The notes: a model not told the origin generated them from the letters alone. Shown: positions 27,282 through 35,850, counted from the stretch's first letter. The stretch is 44,007 nucleotides of DNA from Pseudomonadota bacterium (GCA_039196715.1 JBCCUP010000034.1:1-44007), one strand, 5' to 3'. Numbers and translations: made by a program.

Positions 27282-28409
27282 TCAGCGCCAGCTGATGGCC
27301 TTGGCGCTGCCGAAATACCGCAGCGTTGCGACGAACGCCGCGGCGTTCAGTTGCACGAAGACCTTCGCGATGTTGAATACCCCGGACCGGGCAAAGCCGA
27401 GGTCGAGGTAACTGCAGGCCGCCAGCGCATAGAACGCCATCTGGACCCAGAACGCCAGGTCCAGAAACCACCCCGACCCGACCGCCGCCGCCAGCAGCGC
27501 CCCGATCAGGGCCCACGGCACGATCAGGCGTGCGAGCTTGTGCGATACGAACTGCAACCACACGGGGTTCTTCCGGGGGCTGAACAACCAGTTGTGGCGC
27601 ATGAACGACTGCCAGTTGCCGCCGAGGTTGCGCACCTTGCGCCGAAACTCCTGGTGGATGTCATCGGACGCGGCATCGAAGGCGTAGGCACCGGGCACGA
27701 ACACCGTGCGCTTGCCCTGTTTCAACAAGCCGATCGGGGTATCGAAATCATCGAGCAAGGTGCCGACCGGGTTCGGTGTGAAGTCGGCCCGGCGAATGGC
27801 GTAGAGCGCACCGGTCACGCCGGTGGTCGAGAAGAGTTTGCTCTCGTTGTCGCGTATCCACTTCTCATAGCGCCAGTAGAGGCCGAAGTTGGCGGCCTCC
27901 AGGCTGGTGTCGTCCGAGAGGATCAGCTCGCCGGTCGCCGCACCGAACTGCGGGTCACAGAGAAAGGGCACGAGCACGCGCGCCGCGTTCTCGGACACCG
28001 GCTGGCGCGCATCCATGAACAGAATGATCTCGCCGGTGGCCCGTGCCACCCCCTCGTTGAGCGCACCGCATTTGCCTTTCGGCGTCTCGTACTGGTGGAA
28101 GATGCGGTCGTCTCGGCCGTCGAACCACGGCGCCACCGCAGCTTCGGAGTTGTCGGTCGAGCCGTCCGACACGATCACCCACTGCACCAGCTCGGGCGGG
28201 TAGTCGAGCGCGTCGAGCGAGCGGCATTTGCCGGGCAGGTTCCTCGCTTCGTTGTGCGCCGCTATGACGATGCTGACCGTCGGCCAGCGCTCGGGTGCCG
28301 GCGCCACCAACGGCGGCACGTGCCGTGCGCGCCAGTGCAGCCACAGCGGGAACAGCGCGTAGGCGTAGACCACAAAGCCTGCGCAGAGCAGGAAAACCGC
28401 GAGTGCCAT
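27282..28409 (-). CDS. Family 2 glycosyltransferase, membrane-anchored
   Basis: Processive-type glycosyltransferase of 375 residues, probably in envelope polysaccharide synthesis. An N-terminal membrane helix (MALAVFLLCAGFVVYAYALF) precedes a GT-A domain. That domain has SIVIAAHNEARN, the nucleotide-binding VSDGSTDNSE, KCGALNEGVARATGEIILFMDARQ (DxD-like DAR), GELILSDDTS, GALYAIRRADF, LLDDFDTPIGLLKQG (catalytic acidic pair) and RRKVRNLGGNWQ (in place of the usual QRxRW). Two or three helices follow from about residue 300. The YEKWIRDNESK segment is typical of bacterial GT2 proteins with membrane anchors. It lies 2 bp after the PseB/CapD-like gene. Acceptor and sugar are unknown. Confidence 0.86.
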   Translation of the reverse strand: MALAVFLLCAGFVVYAYALFPLWLHWRARHVPPLVAPAPERWPTVSIVIAAHNEARNLPGKCRSLDALDYPPELVQWVIVSDGSTDNSEAAVAPWFDGRDDRIFHQYETPKGKCGALNEGVARATGEIILFMDARQPVSENAARVLVPFLCDPQFGAATGELILSDDTSLEAANFGLYWRYEKWIRDNESKLFSTTGVTGALYAIRRADFTPNPVGTLLDDFDTPIGLLKQGKRTVFVPGAYAFDAASDDIHQEFRRKVRNLGGNWQSFMRHNWLFSPRKNPVWLQFVSHKLARLIVPWALIGALLAAAVGSGWFLDLAFWVQMAFYALAACSYLDLGFARSGVFNIAKVFVQLNAAAFVATLRYFGSAKAISWR

Positions 28410-28411
28410 GG

Positions 28412-29416
28412 TCAGCCGGTACCGCGCCGCACGGACACGATGTCCCTGGCTTTGAGCGACTCGGCGTACGCGAGGTACAACATGCGGATTTCGTCCTCGC
28501 TCATGTACTCGGCCGTCAGAGACGAGAGTTCGCGCTTGAGCCGTTGGCTGCCGAGCGCGTCGCTGTGCAGCATGATGTGCTCGCCGTCCTCGGCCTCGTA
28601 GGCGAATTCCAGTTCGGCGTCGCTGACCAGCGTTTCGTTCAGGCGCTCGCCCGGACGCAGGCCCACCGTCTCCGGCGCGCGGCCGTCACCGAAATCCGCG
28701 GAAATGGCGTTGGCCAATTGCAGCATGTTGACCGATTTCATCTTGCGAACAAGCACGAAGGGCACGTCGACGGCGGCCGCGTGGTCGGCCGCAGTGCGCA
28801 CCAGGGCACTGGCTTCCTCGGCGCTGAACATCAAGCGGTTCATACGCGAATCCGTCAGTTTCAAGGTGTCACCCGACAACGCTGCCCGCAACCAGATCGG
28901 GATCACCGAGCCGGCCGAGGCCGCAACGTTGGCGAAACGGGCACAGACGAAACGGGTCTGCGCGCAGTGGTGCTCGAGCCAGATCTGCTCCGTGATCCGT
29001 TTGGTATAGCCATAGATGTTCTCTGGCTGGCACGCCTTGTCGGTGCTGATGGCAACCGCCACCGGGACCTGAGCCGCGAGGCACGCCTTGATCACGTTGA
29101 GGGTGCCGAGGATGTTGATCTCGACCGCTTGCGACGGCTGCAGCTCGGCCTGATTGACGTGTTTCATCGCGGCAGCGTGAACAACGATGTCCGGGCGCAC
29201 GTCGAGAAAGACCCGGGTCAAGGCGTCCCGGTCACGGATATCCGCCGCGTAGGCCTGACAGGACGGCAGCGGGGCCTCCGCGTTGCGGCTGACCGTGTGG
29301 TAGGCGAAATCGTCGGGGTAGGTCTCCATGAACGATACGCCGACCGAGCCGGTGCCCCCGGTGATCAGAACCCGCGTGGGCCCGGATGCGTTGCTGCCCG
29401 TCTGTTGATCTTGCAC
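28412..29416 (-). CDS. PseB/CapD-like UDP-sugar dehydratase or epimerase (extended SDR)
   Basis: NAD(P)-dependent sugar-nucleotide enzyme of 334 residues. The N-terminal Rossmann motif is VLITGGTGSVG. VVHAAAMKHVNQAELQPSQA is the diagnostic AAxKHVPxxE-type block of the FlaA1/PseB/CapD family, followed by INILGTLNVI. The catalytic set is AISTDKACQPENIYGYTKR, with the YxxxK pair and the STDKA motif. Family members make UDP-4-keto-6-deoxy sugars (4,6-dehydratase, often with C5 inversion) for O-antigen, capsule or pseudaminic acid. The absence of membrane helices puts it with the short soluble type. It precedes the glycosyltransferase by 2 bp; the two probably build or attach a modified sugar. The exact product is not determined. 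Confidence 0.86.
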   Translation of the reverse strand: MQDQQTGSNASGPTRVLITGGTGSVGVSFMETYPDDFAYHTVSRNAEAPLPSCQAYAADIRDRDALTRVFLDVRPDIVVHAAAMKHVNQAELQPSQAVEINILGTLNVIKACLAAQVPVAVAISTDKACQPENIYGYTKRITEQIWLEHHCAQTRFVCARFANVAASAGSVIPIWLRAALSGDTLKLTDSRMNRLMFSAEEASALVRTAADHAAAVDVPFVLVRKMKSVNMLQLANAISADFGDGRAPETVGLRPGERLNETLVSDAELEFAYEAEDGEHIMLHSDALGSQRLKRELSSLTAEYMSEDEIRMLYLAYAESLKARDIVSVRRGTG

Positions 29417-29579
29417 GTCTTCCGTCTCCGAAGTTCAACCCCGTCTCTGCACACGCGGGCAAAACGCAACCCCGTGCGTGAGTGTGCCCGGTGACACCGA
29501 CATTCGCCGGCGCGTCGCCTGGCACCGCGACAGCGAACCGCACTACACTCGACACCTCAACCTTCGCCGACCCGCCTGC

Positions 29580-30314
29580 ATGACCGCCGCCGACGACCGC
29601 CTGCAAAACCGCACCATTCTGATCACCGGCGCAGGCTCGGGCCTCGGCCGGGCACTCGCCGTCGACGCCGGAAAGTCCGGCGCTACTGTCATACTCATCG
29701 GTCGGAAAGTGCCCGAACTTGAAACAACGTACGACGCCATAGAAGCCGTCGGCGGGCCACAGCCTGCAATCATACCGCTCGACTTGCTCTGTGCAACCAC
29801 CGTGGAGTACTCGTCACTTTGTGCTCAGGTGGCTGACACCTTTGGCGCGTTGCACGGGCTGGTGCACTGCGCTGCGACCCTCGGCGCACTGACGCCGCTG
29901 GAGCACTACCCGCAGACAACCTGGAGCGAGGTGTTCACCACAAACCTGCACGCGCCGCTGGTGCTGACCCAGGCGTGTATGCCACTGCTGAGCGAGAGTG
30001 CGCCGGCCAGCGTGGTCTTCACCCTGGACGACCGCCTCTCGGCCTATTGGGGCGCCTACGGCCTGAGCAAGGCGGCGGTGCGGGCCACGGTCTCGATGCT
30101 GGCGGACGAGTGTGACGGCAAACGGCTCACGTTCGGGCGCCCGCGCGTCACCGTCAACGGGGTGTGCCCGGGTCCGATGCGCACGCGGCTGCGTCAACTC
30201 GCCTTCCCCGGGGAGTTGCCCGAAGCCAACCCCTTGCCCGAGGCTCGGACCGCGCCCTACCTCGCCCTGCTGTCGGCCGAGAACGGCGACAACGGCCAGT
30301 TTCTCGACGCCTGA
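29580..30314 (+). CDS. yciK: YciK-like short-chain dehydrogenase with an altered active site
   Basis: Classical SDR of 244 residues; the physiological substrate of YciK is unknown. The start MTAADDRLQNRTILITGAGSG at ATG 29580 matches the YciK N-terminus, while the open frame upstream does not. NAD(P) binding TGAGSGLG and the Tyr160-x3-Lys164 pair (WGAYGLSK) are present. The segment before it reads VFTLDDRLSAYWGAY, versus VFTSSSVGRQGRANWGAY in E. coli. It is three residues shorter and has no serine 13 positions before the tyrosine, so the catalytic Ser appears lost. The NAG motif is also replaced (HCAATLGAL). The C-terminus (VNGVCPGPMRTRLRQLAFPG) is clearly YciK. It is divergent from the PseB-like gene. 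Confidence 0.84.
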   Translation: MTAADDRLQNRTILITGAGSGLGRALAVDAGKSGATVILIGRKVPELETTYDAIEAVGGPQPAIIPLDLLCATTVEYSSLCAQVADTFGALHGLVHCAATLGALTPLEHYPQTTWSEVFTTNLHAPLVLTQACMPLLSESAPASVVFTLDDRLSAYWGAYGLSKAAVRATVSMLADECDGKRLTFGRPRVTVNGVCPGPMRTRLRQLAFPGELPEANPLPEARTAPYLALLSAENGDNGQFLDA

Positions 30315-30421
30315 TCGCGGCGCGCACCGGCCCGCAATACGTGGAACCCCGCGCGTTGCAGCTCACGCGAGCGCACGAGACTTCGCTATCATTCGAACTC
30401 TCCCCGCCTGAGATACCCCCC

Positions 30422-31265
30422 GTGCGCAAGCTGATTGCCCTCCCCCTCGCGGCCGTGCTGTGCGCGGCCTTCGCAGCACACGCGCGCGACGACCTGCCGG
30501 TCTGGGAAGTCGGCGTGGCCGCGGTCGGCCTGCAGGGCCAGGACTACCCCCGCATCGGACCAGGCGAACGACCGCGTGCTGGCCGCACCCTACGCCGTCT
30601 ACCGGGGCGAGCGCTTCCGGCTCGGCGAAGGCGGCCTGCAGGCGCTTGCGTTCCAGAACCCGCGGTACCGCCTGGCGCTCTCGGTGGCGGGCTCGCTCGA
30701 CGCCAACTCCGAGGGCAACCCGCTGCGCGAGGGCATGCCGGACCTCGATTTTCTGTTCGAAATCGGCCCACAGCTCATCGTGACGCTGGACGAACGCGGC
30801 TACGCCGACCAGAGCCAGGGGACCACCGAACTGGCGCTGCAGCTGCGGGCCGCCTTTTCCACCGACTTCGGCGGAATCGATGCGCTCGGCCCGGTGGCGA
30901 GCCTGGCCCTGTCATACGAGCGCGAAGGCCTGATGGACGGCCGTCTCGACATCGGCGTCGAGTACAACGCCGTGTTTGCCGACGAGAAACTGCACGACCT
31001 CTTCTACCAGGTGGACCCGCAGTTCGTCACCGCGACCCGACCGGCCTTTGACGCAGAGTCGGGGTACCTCGGCAGCGATTTGTCGCTCAGCGGGTTCTAC
31101 TACCTGCGCGAGGACCTCGCGCTCTTCTCTGGCGTGTCGTGGAACAGCTTTGCCAACGCCGCCAACGAAGACAGCCCGCTGTTCGAAACCGACAGCAGCG
31201 TCAACACCTGGCTCGGTCTGATCTGGCGCTTGCGCGAGAGCACCGCGCGGATCAGCGCGGACTGA
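30422..31265 (+). pseudogene. MipA/OmpV-family outer-membrane protein with a frameshift
   Basis: Beta-barrel outer-membrane protein related to MltA-interacting protein MipA and OmpV. It reads from GTG 30422 as a signal peptide (VRKLIALPLAAVLCAAFAAHA) then DDLPVWEVGVAAVGLQGQDYP. At about 30550 this frame stops making sense. The family sequence resumes in another frame (ASDQANDRVLAAPYAVYRG) and continues to 31265 with typical barrel strands and the C-terminal TWLGLIWRL. Removing one C from the run of five at 30547-30551 restores YPASDQANDR, the expected MipA junction. So one extra C explains the lesion: a true +1 frameshift, slippage or a sequencing error. Repaired length is about 280 residues, normal for the family. 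Confidence 0.82.
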
Positions 31266-31267
31266 CC

Positions 31268-32155
31268 TCAGCCCCCTGACGCGGCGCGCAATTCGCTGGC
31301 CGTCACGGCAAAGACCCCGTCGCCGCCGTGCTCGAAGGCCACCCACTGCAGCGGCAGGTGGGCGAAGGCCGCGGTGGCCGCAGGCATGCTCGCCCCGACC
31401 TCGACAATCAGCACCCCGGCATCGCTGAGGTGCGCGCCGGCCTCGCGCAGGATGCGGCGCGTGAGATCCAGTCCGTCGGCCCCGGACGCAAGCCCGAGCG
31501 CCGGTTCCGCGTGGTACTCCGCGGGCATCTCGGCGATCTCCCGCGCGTCGACGTACGGCGGGTTGCTGACAATCAGGTCGTAGCGCTCGCCCGCAACCGG
31601 TGCGAACACGTCGCCCTCGAACAGGCGCACCCGCGCATCCAGGCCGTGCAGGGCGACGTTCTCGGCCGCGAGCGCGAGCGCGTCCGCACTGAGGTCGGTG
31701 CCGTGCACGGTCGCCTCGGGCAGCGCGTGCGCCGTCGCGATGGCGATGCAGCCGCCACCCGTGCAGAGGTCGAGCACGCGGTGGACACGCTCCGGCACAA
31801 TCCAGGGCCGGTAGCGCGCCTGGATGAGTTCGGCGATCGGTGAACGCGGCACCAGGGCGCGGGCGTCCGACTTGAACGCGTGCCCGGCAAACCAGGCGGT
31901 CCCGGTGAGGTAGGCGGCCGGCACGCGCCGCGTGATGCGCGCGGTCACCAGCGACCGCACCGCCGCCGCGTCGGCTTCAGACCGCACCCGGGCGTAGTCG
32001 GGCGGTTGATCCGGTGGCAAGCCGAGTGCGTGCAGAGCCAACCACGTGGCCTCGTCGAGCACGTTGTCTGTGCCGTGGCCACACCAGACGCCGGCGTCGT
32101 CGAGCCGCCTCGCGCTGGCACGAATCAGGCTCTCCAGTGTCAGGCGTTGAGTCAC
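31268..32155 (-). CDS. prmB: Ribosomal protein uL3 glutamine N5-methyltransferase PrmB
   Basis: SAM-dependent enzyme methylating a glutamine side chain of ribosomal protein L3. 295 residues, GTG start at 32153-32155. The N-terminal helical part has LDEATWLALHALGLP and RVPAAYLTGTAWFAGHAF. LVPRSPIAELI is the segment that distinguishes PrmB from PrmC. The methyltransferase core has VLDLCTGGGCIAIATA and the catalytic NPPY motif in YDLIVSNPPYVDAREI. The usual PrmB genomic partner aroC is not in this window. The gene ends 2 bp after, and convergent with, the MipA-like gene, and is divergent from the SCO-like gene with 42 bp between their starts. Confidence 0.94.
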   Translation of the reverse strand: MTQRLTLESLIRASARRLDDAGVWCGHGTDNVLDEATWLALHALGLPPDQPPDYARVRSEADAAAVRSLVTARITRRVPAAYLTGTAWFAGHAFKSDARALVPRSPIAELIQARYRPWIVPERVHRVLDLCTGGGCIAIATAHALPEATVHGTDLSADALALAAENVALHGLDARVRLFEGDVFAPVAGERYDLIVSNPPYVDAREIAEMPAEYHAEPALGLASGADGLDLTRRILREAGAHLSDAGVLIVEVGASMPAATAAFAHLPLQWVAFEHGGDGVFAVTASELRAASGG

Positions 32156-32197
32156 GCGCCGCTATACTCGAAACCGTTGCGCGCAGGATAGCACCCC

Positions 32198-32833
32198 TTG
32201 GCCACACCCGATGCAGACAAGCCAACCAGGCCGCCGTGCCGCTTTTGCCAATCGGTGCGGTACCTGGCGATCGTCAGCGCCATCGTCGCATGGTACCTGC
32301 TTGTGCGCGCGCCGATCGGCCCGGAACACCCGGTGCCGACCCACATCCGCAGCGCTGCGCTGCTCGACAGCGAAACGCCCGCGGCACCCGCCTTCGCGCT
32401 GCTCGACCACCGCGGTGCACGATTCGATGAGCGCGACTTGCACCGTGGCTGGTCCGTGCTTGCCCTGGCCTACCGCGGGTGCGAGGCGCCGTGCCCGGAG
32501 ACCCTGGCGGCGCTCAGCAGCGCGCACGCCAGACTGCTCGACATCGACCCGGCCGTCGCGAGTGGCCAGTGGCTGGTCGCGTCGCTCGACCCGGAGGCCG
32601 ACACCCCGTCGCGCTGGGCACACTACCTCGGCGGGTTCAACGAGGCGTTGACCGGCCTGACCGGCGACGTCGGTGCAATGACCGACCTCGTCGCGGGCCT
32701 GACAGCCGGTCAGACACCGGTGCCCGGCCAGGTCTTCGTGCTGGCGCCGGGCGGCGCGGTGCGTGCCCGCTTTGACCCACCGGTGCGCGCGGACGACCTT
32801 GTCGCCGACCTGCGCCTGATTCGCCGACACTGA
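32198..32833 (+). CDS. SCO1/SenC-like membrane-anchored thioredoxin-fold protein
   Basis: 211 residues with TTG start at 32198 (no ATG nearby; AGGA lies 10 nt upstream). A short cytosolic part containing CRFCQS is followed by one membrane helix (YLAIVSAIVAWYLL). A periplasmic thioredoxin-like domain then begins near residue 60 (APAFALLDHRGARFDERDLH). The pattern ALAYRGCEAPCPETLAALSSA corresponds to the SCO CxxxC copper/redox site, with GC-x3-C. The later conserved histidine of SCO1, expected just before FVLAPGG, is not present. A role as thiol-disulphide reductant or cytochrome oxidase assembly factor is inferred from the fold only. No oxidase genes are near. It lies 26 bp before psd. Confidence 0.66.
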   Translation: MATPDADKPTRPPCRFCQSVRYLAIVSAIVAWYLLVRAPIGPEHPVPTHIRSAALLDSETPAAPAFALLDHRGARFDERDLHRGWSVLALAYRGCEAPCPETLAALSSAHARLLDIDPAVASGQWLVASLDPEADTPSRWAHYLGGFNEALTGLTGDVGAMTDLVAGLTAGQTPVPGQVFVLAPGGAVRARFDPPVRADDLVADLRLIRRH

Positions 32834-32859
32834 CCCAACCCCCACACGACGGAACCGCT

Positions 32860-33705
32860 GTGCGCCCACGCCTGTTTGCCCAACTGCAGATGATCCTCCC
32901 GCACCACGCCCTGTCGCGGTTGGTGTTCTGGCTGACGCGGCGGGAGACCCGCCTGGCACAGCCGGTGATGCGCTGGTTCTGTCGCACCTACCAGGTCGCG
33001 CTGGCCGATGCGGCCAACCCCGCACTCGATCAGTACGCGAGCTTCAACGCCTTTTTCACCCGTGCGCTACACGAGCACGCGCGCCCGATCGAAGGCGACG
33101 CGCTCAGCCTGAACTGCCCTGCAGACGGCCGGGTGTCCGCAGTCGGGCACCTCGATGGCGACACGGTGTTCCAGGCCAAGGGCCAGTCCTACAGCGCAGC
33201 CGCCTTGCTCGGCGACGCCGAGAGCGCAGCACGCTACCGCGACGGCGCCTTCATCACCGTGTACCTCAGCCCACGCGACTACCACCGCGTGCACATGCCG
33301 ATGGCGGGCAGCCTGGCGCGCATGCGCCACATCCCCGGGCGGCTGTTCAGCGTCTCCCCCCACACCGTCGACCACGTGCCGGGCCTGTTCGCCCGCAACG
33401 AGCGTGTGGTCTGCGAATTCGACACCGAGCACGGGCCGCTCGCGCTGGTGCTGGTCGGCGCGATCAACGTCGCCGCGATCGAAACGACCTGGGCCGGGCT
33501 GGTCACCCCGCCGGCCGGCAAGACGGTTACGACGACCGACTACGCGGTTGGCGAGCACCGTTTCGAGCGCGGCGACGAGATGGGCCGCTTCAACATGGGC
33601 TCGACCGTGATCCTGCTGTTGCCACCGGGTCTCACCTGGCGCGCCGGCCTCGCGCCCCGCGTACCGCTTCGCATGGGCCAGTGGCTGGGACGTTTTCCGC
33701 GCTGA
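32860..33705 (+). CDS. psd: Phosphatidylserine decarboxylase proenzyme
   Basis: Inner-membrane enzyme converting phosphatidylserine to phosphatidylethanolamine; it self-cleaves to form a pyruvoyl group. 281 residues, GTG start at 32860. Features are FNAFFTRALHEHARPI, NCPADGRVSAVG, YLSPRDYHRVHMPMAG with the catalytic histidine region, TERNE-like LFARNERVVCEF, and the self-cleavage site GRFNMGSTVILLLPPG, with cleavage expected between Gly247 and Ser248. MGST replaces the common LGST, a conservative change. Its 3' end overlaps the convergent HExxH gene by 74 bp. All key residues are present. Confidence 0.95.
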   Translation: MRPRLFAQLQMILPHHALSRLVFWLTRRETRLAQPVMRWFCRTYQVALADAANPALDQYASFNAFFTRALHEHARPIEGDALSLNCPADGRVSAVGHLDGDTVFQAKGQSYSAAALLGDAESAARYRDGAFITVYLSPRDYHRVHMPMAGSLARMRHIPGRLFSVSPHTVDHVPGLFARNERVVCEFDTEHGPLALVLVGAINVAAIETTWAGLVTPPAGKTVTTTDYAVGEHRFERGDEMGRFNMGSTVILLLPPGLTWRAGLAPRVPLRMGQWLGRFPR

Positions 33706-34174
33706 GCAGCGCGCGTTCGCGCAACCAGGCACGGGCATCCTCGGCGTCCGACTCGAACCACGCCCGCGCACTGCCAAGCCGAAAGCTGTAACCCCATCGG
33801 TCCATGTCAGCGAGCATGCGCGCCTGGCCAACCCCCTCGAGCTGCGCCGCGACGGTGATCTGCAGGTAGCAGGTGGCGCACTCCTCCAGCGCGCTGCCGC
33901 CGACATTGGTGTGCACGTGTTCACGCCGCGCTGGCGGCAGGCACACCCAGTGACAACCCTCGTGCAGCGCGGATTGGACGGGCGTGTCGGGCCTGACGTG
34001 CAGCGCATCGGCGATCAGCCCGGCCTCAGGCTCGCCCCAGAAGCTGCCCGGGATCGGCGCGCCGACCGGGTGCCATACGACCCGCAGCCCGTGCGACGCA
34101 AACCAGGCCTCGAGCGCGTCGGCATCGATCTCCTGCAGCAGCAGCACGCCCGGGACGCTGTCCGACGCGGTCAT
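33632..34174 (-). CDS. HExxH putative metalloprotein coupled to epmA (EpmC-like)
   Basis: 180-residue protein from ATG 34172-34174, which overlaps the epmA stop (ATGA), so it is translationally coupled to EF-P modification genes. The central motif is SALHEGCHWVCLPPARRE (His71, Glu72, His75). This resembles the SAIHEISHW...ARRE pattern of E. coli EpmC (YfcM), the EF-P hydroxylase. A later acidic helix GSALEECATCYLQI (Glu98/Glu99) could supply another metal ligand. Overall length is close to EpmC, but the rest is only weakly similar. The proposed role, hydroxylation or processing of modified EF-P lysine, rests on this motif and on context. It could equally be an uncharacterised Zn protein. The 3' end overlaps psd by 74 bp. 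Confidence 0.72.
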   Translation of the reverse strand: MTASDSVPGVLLLQEIDADALEAWFASHGLRVVWHPVGAPIPGSFWGEPEAGLIADALHVRPDTPVQSALHEGCHWVCLPPARREHVHTNVGGSALEECATCYLQITVAAQLEGVGQARMLADMDRWGYSFRLGSARAWFESDAEDARAWLRERALLSAENVPATGPCEAVRGARGRRAR

Positions 34175-35127
34175 GCCCGACCCCACGGAAAATTCAGGAC
34201 GTCCTGGATGTGGTCGGCGCCGAGGGCGGCCATGAGCACGCGGTCGACGCCGATCGCCATGCCGGCGCAGGCGGGCAAGCCGTGCCGCATCGCGTCGATG
34301 AGGTGCGCGTCCACCGCGGGCGAGTCACGGCCGCTGGCGAGCCGCTGCGCACGCTCGCGCTCGAACCGCGTGCGCTGCTCGTCCGCATCGAGCAACTCCT
34401 CGAACCCGTTGCCGAGTTCGAGATCGCCGAAGAACACCTCGACGCGCAGAGCGACCGGGCCGGACGCCGACTGCTCGACCCGCGCCAGCGACGCCTGACT
34501 CGCTGGGTACCCGCTGACAACCGTGAGGCGGTCCGGTTCGAAGCGCGGTGCCACCAGGGTGCTGAAGGCGAAGTCGAGCCACGCGTCGACTGCGTCCTCG
34601 GCGAGCCCGATGGGCGCGCCGTGCCCGGCTGCCGCGAGCAGGCCCCGCAACAGCGACAGGTCGGGCGCGAACGGGTCGAAGCCACCGAGCGTGGTGCAGG
34701 CCTCGCGCAAGCTCATCTGCGTGGCTTCGAGCGGCCGCCCCCAGGCCGCGTCGAGCACGGCGAGCGTGTCGGCGGTGATGTCGGCGAGCGTGTGGCCGAG
34801 GCGGTACCACTCCAGCAGCGTGAACTCGGGGTTGTGGCGGGCGCCTTGTTCACCCACGCGGAACACGCGCGCCACTTGGAAACAGTCACCGCAGCCGGCC
34901 GCAAGCAGCCGTTTCATCGCGAATTCGGGCGAGGTGTGCAGATGGCCCGACAGTGCCCCGACGACCGCGGCGCTGTCGATGTTCGGGTCGGTGGTGCCCG
35001 CGCAGCTGAGCGCGGGCGTCTCGACCTCGAGCACCCCGGCCTCGGCGAAGTGGGCACGCACGCGGGCGAGCATGGCCGAACGCGCCCGGCGGGCCGCCTC
35101 GCCCGCAGTGGGTCGCCACGCGCTCAC
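34171..35127 (-). CDS. epmA: EF-P lysine lysyltransferase EpmA (PoxA/GenX)
   Basis: Class II lysyl-tRNA synthetase paralogue lacking the anticodon-binding domain, which attaches (R)-beta-lysine to Lys34 of EF-P. The start was set at GTG 35125-35127 (VSAWRPTAGEAARRARSAML), 7 nt after the efp stop, because it aligns with the EpmA N-terminus; the frame extends into efp but without similarity. It gives 318 residues, the family length. Motifs are GVLEVETPALS, LHTSPEFAMKRLLAAGCGD, RVFRVGEQGARHNPEFTLLEWYR (motif 2), LELGNGFEEL and GMAIGVDRVLM (motif 3). EpmB, the aminomutase that makes beta-lysine, is not in the window. Confidence 0.94.
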   Translation of the reverse strand: MSAWRPTAGEAARRARSAMLARVRAHFAEAGVLEVETPALSCAGTTDPNIDSAAVVGALSGHLHTSPEFAMKRLLAAGCGDCFQVARVFRVGEQGARHNPEFTLLEWYRLGHTLADITADTLAVLDAAWGRPLEATQMSLREACTTLGGFDPFAPDLSLLRGLLAAAGHGAPIGLAEDAVDAWLDFAFSTLVAPRFEPDRLTVVSGYPASQASLARVEQSASGPVALRVEVFFGDLELGNGFEELLDADEQRTRFERERAQRLASGRDSPAVDAHLIDAMRHGLPACAGMAIGVDRVLMAALGADHIQDVLNFPWGRA

Positions 35128-35134
35128 CGACCGA

Positions 35135-35701
35135 TCACTTGACGCGTGAGACGTACTCGCCCGTTCGGGTGTCGCAGCGGACTTTTTCACCCTGCTCGAT
35201 GAACAGCGGCACCTTCACGGTCGCACCGGTTTCGAGGTGTGCGGGCTTGGTGCCGCCGTTGGCGGTGTCGCCGCGCACGCCCGGGTCGGTCTCGACGATT
35301 TCCAGCTCGACGAAGTTCGGCGGCTGCACGTTCAGGGGCGAGCCGTTCCAGAGCGTGACCTGGCACATGTCCTCTTCCTTGAGCCACAGTTTGGCGTCGG
35401 CCACGGCCGAGGCGTCGGCGCCGAGCTGCTCGTAGCTGGAGGTGTCCATGAAGTGCCAGAACTCGCCATCGGTGTAGAGGTATTGCAATTCGACATCGAC
35501 CACGTCGGCGGCCTCCACCGACTCGCCCGACTTGAAGGTCTTTTCGACCACCCGTCCGGTCTTGAGGTTGCGCACGCGCGCGCGGTTGAACGCCTGGCCC
35601 TTGCCGGGCTTGACAAATTCATTCTCGACGATGACGTGCGGGTCGTTGTCGAGCATGATACGCAAGCCGCTGCGAAATTCGTTGGTGCTGTAGTTGGCCA
35701 C
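35135..35701 (-). CDS. efp: Elongation factor P
   Basis: Translation factor that rescues ribosomes stalled at polyproline stretches. 188 residues from GTG 35699-35701 ([17 protein letters not shown]); AGAGG lies 7-8 nt upstream and the frame before it is unrelated. The modification loop is [10 protein letters not shown] with Lys34 in the canonical position, flanked by the residues seen in lysylated (EpmA-type) rather than rhamnosylated (Arg32) EF-P. Domain II/III features [34 protein letters not shown] and C-terminal [11 protein letters not shown] are intact. The downstream epmA supports beta-lysylation. It is divergent from the REC-PAS-EAL-like gene with 149 bp between. Confidence 0.97.
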   Translation of the reverse strand: MANYSTNEFRSGLRIMLDNDPHVIVENEFVKPGKGQAFNRARVRNLKTGRVVEKTFKSGESVEAADVVDVELQYLYTDGEFWHFMDTSSYEQLGADASAVADAKLWLKEEDMCQVTLWNGSPLNVQPPNFVELEIVETDPGVRGDTANGGTKPAHLETGATVKVPLFIEQGEKVRCDTRTGEYVSRVK

Positions 35702-35850
35702 CGCGATGCCTCTACTGGGAGTGGGGAGCAGCCGCGCATTATACGCCACTCTCGTCCGGCGGTCCGCCGACCACAACCCGCTATCGACCCGGCGCGACAA
35801 ACCGGGATAATGTGGTGCGTTGAGAACCCCCGGTCAGCACAGACACTGAG

